Source of the DNA: JBAYST01 sp041676005
GTDB lineage: Bacteria > Bacillota_I > Bacilli_A > RFN20 > CAG-826
Direction of reading: 5' to 3'
Length of the DNA stretch: 12,974 nt
Assembly (NCBI GenBank): GCA_041676005.1
Contig: JBAYST010000025.1
Location: forward strand, 1 to 12,974
Below the pieces are notes generated by a model, which had not been told where the DNA came from, did not search any database, and worked only from the letters and a program-made list of their open reading frames with translations. The position numbers were made by a program, and so were the translations under genes. Shown piece after piece: positions 6,938 to 12,974 of the stretch. Numbering within the stretch: the stretch's first letter is position 1; each line of letters starts with the position of its first letter.

Positions 6938-7861
6938 ATGAACCGACCTTTAAGCGAATTTTTAGAATATTTGAAGCTCGAAAGAAATTATTCACCTCGG
7001 ACTTCTGAATCATACCGTTCAGATATTGAAAAATTTCATCTTTTTATCGCTAAAGAAGGAATTTTGATGGATGAAGTGACGCCGCTCGTCATTCGCAATT
7101 TTTTAACAGATGAACTAAAAAGTGGAATTTCAAAGAGAAGTTCAAAAAGAAGACTATGTGCTCTTCGCCATTATTACTCTTTTTTAATGAAAAAAAAGTA
7201 TGTTAAAGAAAATCCATTTCTCTACATCAGTTCTCCAAAGATCGAAAAGAAATTTCCAAAAGTTCTTTATCAAGAACAAATCGAAGATATTTTAAAAGCG
7301 AATCGAAGAAGACAAGACGAAATCGCCCTTCGCGATCAGGCGATTTTAGAACTCTTATACTACACTGGAATTCGAGTCAATGAATTGGCAAATTTGGATT
7401 TACAAGATTTTGATAACAATCGGAGAATTATCAAAGTCCACGGAAAAGGGAACAAAGATCGACTCTTACCTTTTACGGAAACATGCCGTTTGACCATTTT
7501 AAAATACATCAAAGAAGTCAGGGTTAAATCAGCAGCACTCAGCAAGGAACCATCCAGTGCCTTATTTTTGAGTCAAAAAGGAGAGAGATTGACGAACCGT
7601 GGAATCGAATATATCCTCGATCAAATCGAACTTAAAACTGGAGAATTTGTCGGTTTGCATCCGCATATTTTAAGACATAGCTTTGCAACTCATCTCCTTG
7701 AAAAAGGAGCAGATCTCCTCGTCATTCAAGAACTTTTAGGCCACACTTCGCTAAATGCGACCCAAATTTACACTCACGTGACCGAAGAAGCGATGCAAGC
7801 TTCATATCGGCAAGCCCACCCGCGTGCTAAAAAGAGTTCTAAAATCGATAAGACAAAATAA
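6938..7861 (+). CDS. xerC: Tyrosine recombinase XerC (CodV-like)
   Basis: Site-specific recombinase that acts with a partner at the dif site to resolve chromosome dimers. The 307-residue product has an N-terminal SAM-like DNA-binding domain (about 1-95) and a C-terminal catalytic domain. All catalytic residues are present: Arg146 in TGIRVNEL, Lys170 in HGKGNKDR, His243 and Arg246 in HPHILRHSFATHLL, His269 in LLGHTS, and nucleophile Tyr278 in IYTHV. Position after topA matches codV/xerC in Firmicutes, which argues for XerC rather than XerD or a phage integrase. No ribosome binding site precedes the ATG. In Bacillus, clpQ, clpY and codY follow; here the rpsB promoter region follows directly. 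No convincing terminator is visible after the stop. Confidence 0.93.
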   Translation: MNRPLSEFLEYLKLERNYSPRTSESYRSDIEKFHLFIAKEGILMDEVTPLVIRNFLTDELKSGISKRSSKRRLCALRHYYSFLMKKKYVKENPFLYISSPKIEKKFPKVLYQEQIEDILKANRRRQDEIALRDQAILELLYYTGIRVNELANLDLQDFDNNRRIIKVHGKGNKDRLLPFTETCRLTILKYIKEVRVKSAALSKEPSSALFLSQKGERLTNRGIEYILDQIELKTGEFVGLHPHILRHSFATHLLEKGADLLVIQELLGHTSLNATQIYTHVTEEAMQASYRQAHPRAKKSSKIDKTK

Positions 7862-7915
7862 ATCGTTGTGATTACGTGAATAATGTTTTGAAATGCGAAA
7901 TGTTTAGATAAATTG

Positions 7916-7945
7916 TTTACCTAATTTTCATTATTGTGATACAAT
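7916..7945 (+). promoter_or_regulatory. Promoter of the rpsB-tsf-pyrH-frr operon (extended -10)
   Basis: TTTACC (7916-7921), an 18-base spacer and TACAAT (7940-7945), with TGA at 7937-7939 giving an extended -10. The predicted start near 7952 coincides with the first stem of the leader. The preceding bases 7862-7915 show nothing I recognise. Confidence 0.75.
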
Positions 7946-7950
7946 AAACG

Positions 7951-8066
7951 CGCTCTACAGGTTGTAGAGACTACACACACTGCGGATTCGACCTCCATAG
8001 TCTTGCTGAAAAGTGAGGGAGCGTCGTCAGAAACAGTGGAGGGAAAACTAATTAAGGAGGTCACAG
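7951..8066 (+). promoter_or_regulatory. Structured rpsB leader RNA with an internal anti-Shine-Dalgarno strand
   Basis: Hairpin A is CTCTACA/TGTAGAG (7953-7959 with 7963-7969, loop GGT). The main fold follows. P1 is CACTG/CAGTG (7978-7982 with 8034-8038). P2 is CGAC-CTCC (7989-7996) with GGAG-GTCG (8018-8021 and 8023-8026), bulging C8022. P3 is CTTGCT/AGTGAG (8002-8007 with 8012-8017, two G-U pairs), capped by a GAAA tetraloop. GACCTCC (7990-7996) in P2 is the exact complement of GGAGGTC (8056-8062), the rpsB ribosome binding site. CCTCCA (7992-7997) also matches TGGAGG (8037-8042). Such mutually exclusive pairings are expected of a translational switch, perhaps S2 autoregulation. I do not recognise it as a named motif, and no T-box features are seen. 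Confidence 0.65.
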
Positions 8067-9065
8067 ATGAGTGACGAAAAAAAAGAAGTAGTTTTAGAAG
8101 AGACTACACAACAAGAAGCTCCGACGATGGAAGCTTTACTCTATGATCCAACCGCGCCGATCATGACGATGAAAAAATTGCTTGAGGCAGGTGCCCACTT
8201 CGGACATCCGACCAAGAAATGGAATCCAAAAATGAAAAAGTATATTTTTGGGGCGCGAAACGGTGTTTATATCATCGATCTTAAAAAGACCGCTGAATGC
8301 ATCGACGTTGCTTATAAAGCGCTAAAAGAAATCGTTGATCAAGGAGGAAAAGTCCTCTTTGTCGGAACGAAAAAACAAAGCGTTGACGCTGTCGAAGCTG
8401 AAGCACTACGTTCTGGTTCGTTTTACATCACTAACCGTTGGTTAGGAGGAACGTTGACGAACTTTAAAACGATTCAATCTCGAATCAGATATCTCAAAGA
8501 TTTAGAACGAAGAGATGAAAGCGGCGAATTCGATTTGATGAACAAAAAAGAAGCCGCCTTGCTACGCAAAGAAAAAGATAAACTCAATAAAAACTTAATC
8601 GGTATCAAAGAAATGCGTAAAATTCCGAACGCCTTATTTGTTGTCGATCCATTTAATGAACGCATCGCTGTTTTAGAAGCTCGTAAACTTAAAATTCCCG
8701 TTTTTGGAATCGTCGATACAAATGTCGATCCAGACTATATCGATTTTCCAATTCCGGCAAACGATGACGCAGTTCGTTCAATCGCTTTAATTCTCGCTGT
8801 CTTAGCTGACGCAGTTGTCGAAAGTAAAGGTGGAACCCCAGTGGTCGCTTATACGAAAGATGAAGGTGATGAAGTGACGATGAAAGATGCAATTCGTTTA
8901 GCGGATAAAGAAAACGCTGAAAAACTCGCACGAATTCGCGCGGAAAGAAAACTTCGTCAAGAACGTTACGAACGCGATCAAGCCGAAAGGATGAGAATTC
9001 GAGCAGAAAGACAAAAGGCACAAGCTGCCGAAGCAGAAAAAGCTGAAGAACCAAAGGGAGAATAA
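8067..9065 (+). CDS. rpsB: 30S ribosomal protein S2 with N- and C-terminal extensions
   Basis: S2 binds the 30S platform/back and is needed for S1 binding where S1 exists. The product has 332 residues against the usual 235-260. The S2 core is about 33-255: MTMKKLLEAGAHFGHPTKKW begins at 33, then NPKMKKYIFGARNGVYIIDL (53-72), GTKKQ (100-104), NRWLGGTLTNF (123-133) and DPFNERIAVLEA (194-205). The first 32 residues are an added acidic segment. From about 256 a charged tail rich in Arg, Glu, Ala and Lys (to 332) looks like a long helix or coiled coil. The ATG at 8067 is preceded by AAGGAGGT with 6-base spacing; the internal ATGs at 8163 and 8169, which fit the standard length, have no ribosome binding site, so the extension is probably real. 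It is the first gene of the operon. Confidence 0.95.
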   Translation: MSDEKKEVVLEETTQQEAPTMEALLYDPTAPIMTMKKLLEAGAHFGHPTKKWNPKMKKYIFGARNGVYIIDLKKTAECIDVAYKALKEIVDQGGKVLFVGTKKQSVDAVEAEALRSGSFYITNRWLGGTLTNFKTIQSRIRYLKDLERRDESGEFDLMNKKEAALLRKEKDKLNKNLIGIKEMRKIPNALFVVDPFNERIAVLEARKLKIPVFGIVDTNVDPDYIDFPIPANDDAVRSIALILAVLADAVVESKGGTPVVAYTKDEGDEVTMKDAIRLADKENAEKLARIRAERKLRQERYERDQAERMRIRAERQKAQAAEAEKAEEPKGE

Positions 9066-9066
9066 T

Positions 9067-9945
9067 ATGGCATCTGGAAATCTAATTGAATTAATTAAAA
9101 TATTGCGAGAGAGAACTGGCGCCGGAATGATGGATTGCAAGAAAGCTCTTGAAGATAACGAACTCGACTTAGAAAAAGCAACTGATTATCTAAGAGAAAA
9201 AGGAATCGCAAAAGCCGCCAAGAAATCCGAACGTGTCGCTGCTGAAGGGTTGACGAATGTCCGCATTTGCATCTCTTGTGCTAAAGCAATTGTCTATGAA
9301 GTCAATTGTGAAACCGACTTTGTCGCTCGAGGAGATGGGTTTAAAGAACTCGTTCAAGAAACCGCTAAAGCCGTTCTTCACAATGAACCAAAAACAATTG
9401 AAGAAGCGCGAGAAATGACTCACGAACTATTCACGAATGCAACTGTTAAAATCGGTGAAAAACTCGATTTTAGACGCTTCGAAATTCTCCATAAAGGTGA
9501 AGGGCAAATCATCGGCTCTTACATCCATATGGGTGGAAAGATATCCGTTGCTGTCTTGCTAGATAAAGAAGATCAAGAACTCGCTGACAATCTAGCGATG
9601 CACATCGCAGCAAATGCACCGATATATTTGACAAAAGAAGCGATTCCGCTTGAAGAAAAAGAAAAAGAAACCGCGATCCAACTCGAATTGATGAAAGGCG
9701 ATCCAAAATTAGCTGGAAAACCGCTTGAAATGCTCAAGAAAATCGTCGAAGGGAAAGTGAATAAAATTCTCTTTGAAGCTGTCCTCAGTGAACAAACATA
9801 TTTGCTAGATGAGACCAAAACCGTTGGACAAGTCCTCCTTGAACACGGCGCGAAAGTCTTAAAAATGGTCCGTTTCCAAGTTGGAGAAGGCATCGAGAAA
9901 AGAAACGATGACTTCGCTGATGAAGTGATGAATCAAATCAAATAA
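9067..9945 (+). CDS. tsf: Elongation factor Ts
   Basis: Nucleotide exchange factor that reloads EF-Tu with GTP. The product has 292 residues, the normal length. The N-terminal UBA-like domain (about 1-55) has LRERTGAGMMDCKKAL (13-28). The EF-Tu-contacting TDFVAR (83-88) is intact, followed by a core of two related subdomains with KIGEKLDFRRF, HMGGKISV and MHIAA. The ATG follows the rpsB stop by one base, with GGGAG 6 bases upstream. Cys residues at 68, 71 and 81 (CISC and NCETDF) are more frequent than I expect around this motif, though Cys81 is common. rpsB-tsf is a near-universal bacterial pairing. Confidence 0.97.
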   Translation: MASGNLIELIKILRERTGAGMMDCKKALEDNELDLEKATDYLREKGIAKAAKKSERVAAEGLTNVRICISCAKAIVYEVNCETDFVARGDGFKELVQETAKAVLHNEPKTIEEAREMTHELFTNATVKIGEKLDFRRFEILHKGEGQIIGSYIHMGGKISVAVLLDKEDQELADNLAMHIAANAPIYLTKEAIPLEEKEKETAIQLELMKGDPKLAGKPLEMLKKIVEGKVNKILFEAVLSEQTYLLDETKTVGQVLLEHGAKVLKMVRFQVGEGIEKRNDDFADEVMNQIK

Positions 9946-9970
9946 AGGAACACTTTTATGTGTTTCTTTT
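9944..9970 (+). terminator. Attenuator-like hairpin between tsf and pyrH
   Basis: AAAGGAACAC (9944-9953) pairs with GTGTTTCTTT (9960-9969) over 10 bp, with one G-T wobble and a 6-base loop, and a T run at 9967-9970. It overlaps the tsf stop codon and lies within the 42-base gap before pyrH. There is no visible pyrH promoter, so partial termination here would lower pyrH-frr relative to rpsB-tsf. Confidence 0.75.
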
Positions 9971-9987
9971 ATTAGGAGGTGGAAATA

Positions 9988-10704
9988 GTGTATAAGAGAA
10001 TCTTGCTTAAACTAAGCGGCGAAGCGCTGGCCGACAAAGTTCAAAACCAAACGTTTAATTGTCAAAAAATCAGCAGCTTTGCTAAAGAAATCAAACAACT
10101 TCACGAAAAAGGTATTGAAATCGGTATCGTGATCGGTGCTGGAAATATCTGGCGTGGAAAATTTGCGGATTTGATCGGCATCGATTATGAAGAAGCAGAT
10201 TACATGGGGATGATCGGCACGATTATCAATAGCGTCGCTCTAGCGAGTGCGCTAAAGAAAGTCGGAGTTCCATCACTTGTGATGAGTGCGATCAATATCG
10301 ACCCGGTCACTATTCCTTACGACCCTGAACTCGCCAGACAAAAACTGAAAGAAAAAACAGTAGTAGTCTTCGGCGGCGGAACCGGAAAACCTTATTTTAC
10401 AACCGACACTGCAGCGACGATGCGGGCGATTGAAATCGAGGCTGACGTGATTTTGATGGGAAAATATGGAGTCGATGGAGTTTATGACACCGACCCAAGA
10501 AATAATTCAGATGCGCACCTTCTTAAAAAAATCTCTCATCAAGAAATCATCGATAAAAAACTTGAAGTGATGGATTTATCTGCAGTCGAACTAATTAAAA
10601 ATCAATCAATCGACATTCGGGTCTTCAATATGAATGATCCGACCAACATCAACAAAGTAACTTTTGGAGAAGATATCGGAACGACGATAAAAAAAGGAGA
10701 ATAA
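9988..10704 (+). CDS. pyrH: UMP kinase
   Basis: Phosphorylates UMP to UDP in pyrimidine nucleotide synthesis; the bacterial enzyme belongs to the amino acid kinase fold. The product has 238 residues, typical for the family. Visible motifs are KRILLKLSGEAL (3-14), GAGNIWRG (50-57), ADYMGMIGTIINS (70-82), FGGGTGKPYFTTDTAA (128-143) and GVDGVYDTDPR (161-171). The start is GTG at 9988: AGGAGGT (9974-9980) lies 7 bases upstream, and the protein then opens MYKRILLKLSGE as in relatives. The alternative GTG at 9979 lies inside the ribosome binding site. frr follows after one base. GTG is the only such start among the genes visible from their beginning here. Confidence 0.96.
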   Translation: MYKRILLKLSGEALADKVQNQTFNCQKISSFAKEIKQLHEKGIEIGIVIGAGNIWRGKFADLIGIDYEEADYMGMIGTIINSVALASALKKVGVPSLVMSAINIDPVTIPYDPELARQKLKEKTVVVFGGGTGKPYFTTDTAATMRAIEIEADVILMGKYGVDGVYDTDPRNNSDAHLLKKISHQEIIDKKLEVMDLSAVELIKNQSIDIRVFNMNDPTNINKVTFGEDIGTTIKKGE

Positions 10705-10705
10705 A

Positions 10706-11251
10706 ATGGACGAATTGAAAAATGAAGCAAAAATCGCCATGAGCAAAACGATCGAATCATTTCGGGGAAGTCTAGCAACATTGAGAACCGGAAGAGCTAA
10801 TCCATCGATTTTAAATAATATTTTGGTAAATTATTACGATACCTTAACTCCTCTTAACCAAATCGCGGCAATCTCGGTTCCTGAACCTCGTCAATTACTC
10901 GTCAAACCGTTTGATAAAAACGATATGCGTGCTATTTTGACTGCGATCAATGCGGCTAACCTCGGGTTTAACCCGATCAATGAAGATAATGCGATTCGTT
11001 TAAATTTTCCTCCTCTGACCGAAGAAAGGCGACGAGAAATCGTCAAACAAGCCCGAAAACATACCGAAGAAGCTAAAGTCGCTATTCGAAATATTCGAAG
11101 AGACTTCATCGATTTAGCGCGAGCGGATGAAGATATCAGTGAAGATTTAGTCAAACGAGTCGAAAAAGAAATCCAAGAAGTCACCGATGAGATGAACAAA
11201 AATATCGATGACATCATGGCTCAAAAAGAGACCGAAATCATGACAGTATAA
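10706..11251 (+). CDS. frr: Ribosome recycling factor
   Basis: Splits post-termination ribosomes together with EF-G. The product has 181 residues (family about 185). It has the core segment SLATLRTGRANPSILNNILV (22-41), then VPEPRQLLVKPFD, and the long helix-forming C-terminal region with EERRREIVKQARKHTEEAKVAIRN. The ATG lies one base after the pyrH stop, with GGAG 6 bases upstream. pyrH-frr is a strongly conserved pair. It is the last gene of this operon, followed at once by an intrinsic terminator. Confidence 0.97.
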   Translation: MDELKNEAKIAMSKTIESFRGSLATLRTGRANPSILNNILVNYYDTLTPLNQIAAISVPEPRQLLVKPFDKNDMRAILTAINAANLGFNPINEDNAIRLNFPPLTEERRREIVKQARKHTEEAKVAIRNIRRDFIDLARADEDISEDLVKRVEKEIQEVTDEMNKNIDDIMAQKETEIMTV

Positions 11252-11278
11252 GGCGGTACAAATACCGTCTTTTCTTTT
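11251..11278 (+). terminator. Intrinsic terminator after frr
   Basis: AGGCGGTA (11251-11258) pairs with TACCGTCT (11263-11270), one G-T wobble, with a CAAA loop and then a T-rich tail to 11278. It begins at the last base of the frr stop codon and closes the rpsB operon. Confidence 0.93.
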
Positions 11279-11282
11279 AGAA

Positions 11283-11318
11283 GGTGACGTATTTTCGCTA
11301 TGCTTAGGTCACGTATTT
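11283..11318 (+). repeat. Direct repeat upstream of uppS, possible operator
   Basis: GGTGACGTATTT (11283-11294) and GGTCACGTATTT (11307-11318) match at 11 of 12 positions and start 24 bases apart. The single difference makes GTGAC (11284-11288) and GTCAC (11308-11312) an inverted repeat as well. The second copy ends 4 bases before the predicted uppS -10 box. This is a plausible regulator site, but no regulator is recognised. Confidence 0.5.
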
Positions 11319-11321
11319 GTG

Positions 11322-11327
11322 TATACT
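11322..11327 (+). promoter_or_regulatory. Candidate -10 box of the uppS-cdsA promoter
   Basis: TATACT at 11322-11327 is a good -10 match, but no clear -35 lies 16-18 bases upstream (TATGCT at 17), so an activator could be needed. The predicted start near 11334 would leave about 12 bases before the uppS ATG, room for little more than the site GAGGAT (11334-11339). Confidence 0.55.
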
Positions 11328-11345
11328 ATACGAGAGGATTATCTG

Positions 11346-12056
11346 ATGGATTTAAATATCAAACATATCGCCTTCATCATGGACGGCAATGGGAGATGGG
11401 CTAAGGCTCACGATTTACCTCGCACTTTAGGACATAAAAAAGGGTGTGAGAGAATCATTGATATTTATGAAGAATGTCTTGTTCAAGGAATTGAAGTGAT
11501 GTCTTTATATGCTTTTAGCACGGAAAATTGGAATCGTCCTAAAGGAGAAGTCAGACAACTATTCATTTATCTCAACCAGTTTTTTGAGCGAGAATTAAAT
11601 CGGATGTTAAAAGACGGTGCGAAAATCATCGTCTCCGGAGATATTTCTCGACTTCCTAAAAAGAGTCAAAAAGTTTGTCAAAACGCTGTTGAATTATCAA
11701 AAGAGGGAAAGAATTTTACTTTTAATATTTGTCTTAACTATGGGGGAAAGGCCGAACTCACTAAAGCGGTCAAAGAAATTGCCAATGAAGTCAAAGATCA
11801 AATACTCTTGCCTTGTGAAATCGACGAAAAGACGATTGAGCAACATCTATATACAAAAGATTTGCCTCCAGTGGATTTACTTATTAGAACTAGTGGAGAA
11901 ATGCGAATTAGCAATTATTTGCTCTGGCAATTAGCATATGCCGAAATGATCTTTCCGCTTACTCCTTGGCCAGATTTTACCAAAGAAGAATTTCGCAAAT
12001 GCTTAAAACAATATGCAACCCGTGAACGACGATTTGGAGGAATCAAAGATGAGTGA
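11346..12056 (+). CDS. uppS: Undecaprenyl diphosphate synthase (cis-prenyltransferase)
   Basis: Adds isopentenyl units in cis to farnesyl diphosphate to make the C55 lipid carrier for cell-wall and surface polymers. The product has 236 residues. Conserved regions are HIAFIMDGNGRWA (7-19) with catalytic Asp13, the GH-KG segment (29-33), YAFSTENW (55-62) and DLLIRTSGEMRISNYLLWQ (177-195), followed by YAE. I chose ATG 11346 because GAGGAT lies just upstream and the protein then begins like its family. The in-frame GTG at 11319 would lie upstream of and within the -10 region. It overlaps cdsA by 8 bases and ends with TGA. A cis-prenyltransferase suggests the cell makes a polyprenyl carrier; this is only weakly informative about a wall, since some wall-less relatives could use it for glycans. 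Confidence 0.95.
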   Translation: MDLNIKHIAFIMDGNGRWAKAHDLPRTLGHKKGCERIIDIYEECLVQGIEVMSLYAFSTENWNRPKGEVRQLFIYLNQFFERELNRMLKDGAKIIVSGDISRLPKKSQKVCQNAVELSKEGKNFTFNICLNYGGKAELTKAVKEIANEVKDQILLPCEIDEKTIEQHLYTKDLPPVDLLIRTSGEMRISNYLLWQLAYAEMIFPLTPWPDFTKEEFRKCLKQYATRERRFGGIKDE

Positions 12057-12974
12057 ACGGCGAAATACAATTAAAACTAATGTCATCACTGGTGAACAAC
12101 AGGTTTCTCTTTGGAAGAGAATTCTTTCAGCTGTCATTGCCTTACTCATTATCGTGCCCTGCATCTTTTTAGGTGATTGGTACTATTTTGTTCTCGCCTC
12201 ATTAATCGTTGCCTTAGCCTCGTGGGAATTAGTCCACTGTGCAAAGAAAAAATATAATCCACTTCTATACATCGTGACTTTTATTCTCATCGCGATTCTC
12301 ACTTTTACGCCACTGCTGAAAAATGCGTTTAAACCTTTTGCAGGCGATTGGAACTTATATTCAAATTTTGACACTCTCTATTTATCGATTTTAATCGTGG
12401 TCATTGGGATTATTCTCACTTTTTCTTTAGTTTTAATCGATAAGAATTTTGAAGTTCGAGATGCGGCTTATATCGCAATTTTTGGTATCGTCATCGGTTT
12501 AGGAATTCAATCACTTCTCTTCATCCGTTATTATCCATTGACGGAGTTTTATAGCGATGGTAATGCGGTGATCGATGCGAATTTTAATCACTTTAATTCA
12601 ACGTCTTTGTTTTTCTTTATTGTCATCGGCGCTCTTATGTCTGATACCGGAGCTTATTTTACCGGTTTATTATTTGGTCGAAACAAAATCAATGAGCGAA
12701 TTTCTCCGAAAAAAACTTGGGAAGGTTTTGTCGGAGGAGTGATTTTTTCTTTGATTTTTACGCAGATTTTTGGTTTTGCCCTTGCTGCTAGTGGAAGTCC
12801 GATTATCAAGAGTCTAGATTTAGAACATTGGTATTTCATCGTCATTCTTGGAGTTGAGATCTCTTTAGTCTCTCAACTAGGAGATTTTATCTTCTCTTCG
12901 GTGAAAAGATATTATGACGTCAAAGATTTTGGTTTTATCATGCCGGGGCATGGGGGAATTTTAGATCGTTTTGA
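12049..12974 (+). CDS. cdsA: Phosphatidate cytidylyltransferase (CDP-diglyceride synthase), 3'-truncated
   Basis: Integral membrane enzyme that converts phosphatidate and CTP to CDP-diacylglycerol, the precursor of anionic phospholipids. The frame is open from the ATG at 12049 to the window end, 308 full codons. After a polar N-terminus (about 1-23) come several hydrophobic membrane segments. Family marks are SDTGAYFTG (about 199-207), FGRNKINERISPKKTWEG (about 211-228) and the C-terminal CDS signature from about 283 on: SSVKR, KD at 292-293, PGHGG at 299-303 and LDRF at 305-308. Relatives end roughly 20-25 residues later, so only the last part is missing. GGAGG (12036-12040) lies 8 bases upstream inside uppS, and the start overlaps the uppS stop (ATGAGTGA), implying coupling. 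uppS-cdsA is a conserved pair. Confidence 0.95.
   Translation, partial: MSERRNTIKTNVITGEQQVSLWKRILSAVIALLIIVPCIFLGDWYYFVLASLIVALASWELVHCAKKKYNPLLYIVTFILIAILTFTPLLKNAFKPFAGDWNLYSNFDTLYLSILIVVIGIILTFSLVLIDKNFEVRDAAYIAIFGIVIGLGIQSLLFIRYYPLTEFYSDGNAVIDANFNHFNSTSLFFFIVIGALMSDTGAYFTGLLFGRNKINERISPKKTWEGFVGGVIFSLIFTQIFGFALAASGSPIIKSLDLEHWYFIVILGVEISLVSQLGDFIFSSVKRYYDVKDFGFIMPGHGGILDRF

Noticed and set aside
7951..8066. rpsB leader as a T-box or metabolite riboswitch
   Set aside because: No T-box core sequence, no terminator/antiterminator pair before the gene and no recognised riboswitch core.
8689..9054. Antisense open frame of 121 codons under the rpsB 3' end
   Set aside because: It lies opposite a repetitive Glu/Arg/Ala-rich tail, lacks a ribosome binding site and resembles no protein; it is a by-product of codon bias.
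9979..9987. pyrH start at GTG 9979
   Set aside because: It overlaps the AGGAGGT ribosome binding site; GTG 9988 is correctly spaced and matches the family.
11319..11345. uppS start at GTG 11319
   Set aside because: It is upstream of and within the predicted -10 box; ATG 11346 has GAGGAT upstream and the expected N-terminus.
1..12974. Mycoplasma code (TGA read as Trp)
   Set aside because: topA and uppS end naturally at TGA, and Trp positions in conserved motifs use TGG.
1..12974. Mobile element, phage, CRISPR or defence system
   Set aside because: Every long frame is a core housekeeping gene; no transposase, direct-repeat array, att-like duplication or toxin-antitoxin pair is visible. XerC is the chromosomal type by sequence and position.

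Overview
The window is a housekeeping stretch of a low-GC Firmicute-type bacterium. I see no transposase, phage gene, CRISPR array or tRNA/rRNA. The gene order (rplS, lepB, rbgA, rnhB, dprA, topA, xerC, then rpsB-tsf-pyrH-frr, then uppS-cdsA) is the classic Bacilli order in reduced form. TGA is a true stop (topA and uppS end with it) and Trp is TGG, so this is not the Mycoplasma genetic code. I infer a small-genome member of the Bacilli, near Acholeplasma or the uncultured Mollicutes-like/Erysipelotrichia-type lineages; the exact lineage cannot be fixed from here. All genes lie on the + strand.

Layout. 2-1312 is a 5'-truncated purine permease ending in a strong terminator. 1339-1552 holds an inverted-repeat region, an extended -10 promoter and a probable L19 leader. 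rplS (1553-1903) has its own terminator. lepB-rbgA-rnhB form a tight unit (gaps of 2 and -1 bases) that starts from a promoter placed almost on top of the lepB start codon. dprA starts with TTG, and its ribosome binding site is buried in a terminator-like hairpin. topA has a near-consensus promoter and its own terminator. xerC starts 6 bases after a TATAAT box.

The translation and envelope block is rpsB-tsf-(attenuator-like hairpin)-pyrH-frr-terminator, followed by uppS-cdsA with a separate promoter and an 8-base overlap. rpsB has a 115-base leader that folds into an extended, GAAA-capped structure. One strand of that structure is an exact 7-base complement of the rpsB ribosome binding site.

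Functionally, the block links ribosome building and assembly (L19, RbgA, S2), elongation and recycling (EF-Ts, Frr), DNA topology and recombination (TopA, XerC, DprA, RNase HII), protein secretion (LepB), UMP phosphorylation (PyrH) and lipid-carrier/phospholipid synthesis (UppS, CdsA). The proteins are mostly ordinary. The points of interest are regulatory: the rpsB leader, two apparently leaderless genes, the dprA hairpin and the repeats before uppS. S2 also has unusual extensions at both ends.
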